Shown: positions 22,874-23,018 of the stretch, piece after piece | How positions within the stretch are numbered: the stretch's first letter is position 1 | Layout of the letters: each line of letters starts with the position of its first letter | Notes under the pieces: generated by a model | The model's input: the letters and a program-made list of their open reading frames with translations, nothing else | Told to the model about the DNA's origin: nothing | Databases searched by the model: none | DNA from: an uncultured Paracoccaceae bacterium | GTDB lineage: Bacteria; Pseudomonadota; Alphaproteobacteria; Rhodobacterales; Rhodobacteraceae | NCBI GenBank assembly: GCA_958439195.1 | Contig: OY288168.1 | Coordinates: forward strand, 1 to 23,018 | Reading direction: 5' to 3' | DNA length: 23,018 nt | Made by a program: the position numbers and the translations under genes

Positions 22874-23018
22874 TTAGTGGGCGTGGCCCTTGTCCCAATC
22901 CGACTGCTTGGGGAGCTGTTCGAAGGTATGCTCTGGCGGCGGGGAGGTCAGGGTCCATTCCAGCGTGTCGGCGTATTCGTTCCAGTAGTTGTTTTCGGTG
23001 ATACGCTTGCCGAAGAAC
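22874..23018 (-). CDS. ctaD: Cytochrome c oxidase subunit I, C-terminal end (5' part outside window)
   Basis: The last 47 residues are visible, from FFGKRITENNYWNEYADTL through EWTLTSPPPEHTFEQLP to WDKGHAH, stopping at TAA 22874-22876. The LEWTLTSPPPEHTFE text is the typical cytoplasmic tail of the aa3-type oxidase subunit I (CtaD/CoxA), the haem-copper core of the respiratory chain that reduces oxygen while pumping protons. The membrane helices and haem ligands lie outside the window. A strong terminator follows 18 bp after the stop, so the DUF2244 gene further downstream is probably transcribed separately. Confidence 0.92.
   Translation of the reverse strand, partial: FFGKRITENNYWNEYADTLEWTLTSPPPEHTFEQLPKQSDWDKGHAH

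Overview
The window looks like a chromosomal segment of a high-GC alphaproteobacterium of the Rhodobacteraceae (Rhodobacter/Gemmobacter-like; genus not resolved). Grounds are family-level readings of the proteins: a GlyS C-terminus followed by a PPDK-like protein, an extended FolB, a cytochrome c oxidase subunit I tail, DUF2244, a UbiH-type hydroxylase and a divergent carA/yqeY pair. Intergenic stacks of short stem-loops fit the same group. No rRNA, tRNA, integrase, transposase or CRISPR array was seen.

Layout. 1-3062 (+): 3' end of glyS, then a PPDK-like phosphotransferase with a diverged ATP site. 3269-7370 (+): a secreted SleB/CwlJ-type cell-wall hydrolase, then a folB-folP-glmM run (folate and peptidoglycan-precursor synthesis; folP and glmM overlap by 4 bp), closed by a strong terminator. 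7523-9840 (-): a 52-aa small protein and, upstream of it, a markedly AT-rich gene for a 631-aa NACHT-type STAND NTPase, clearly foreign in composition and probably an anti-phage defence gene. 9955-13342: ilvC (-) diverging from two overlapping Lrp/AsnC regulators (+), then a class V aminotransferase (+). 13449-15839 (-): UbiH-like monooxygenase, a small two-helix membrane protein and a HAD pyrimidine 5'-nucleotidase-like protein. 15991-16626 (+): FadR/GntR-type regulator. 16644-18791 (-): large membrane family 2 glycosyltransferase. 19009-20169 (-) and 20352-20813 (+): divergent carA and yqeY. 20924-22479 (-): membrane-anchored HSL-type esterase and a DUF2244 protein. 22874-23018 (-): 3' end of ctaD.

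Most genes are housekeeping: amino-acid, folate, pyrimidine and quinone metabolism, cell envelope and respiration. The one clear accessory element is the NACHT gene, inserted between the ilvC terminator and the small gene beside glmM, with no recognisable mobility gene. A possible frame-disrupted gene remnant lies at its left edge and a possible promoter with a short dyad at its right edge.

The intergenic DNA is unusually structured. There is a stack of three stem-loops (13345-13446), two similar double-hairpin modules around an 11-bp x4 tandem repeat, and a 16-bp x3 repeat (22606-22816). Several other short exact tandem duplications of 8-16 bp also occur, one of which duplicates the carA stop codon.
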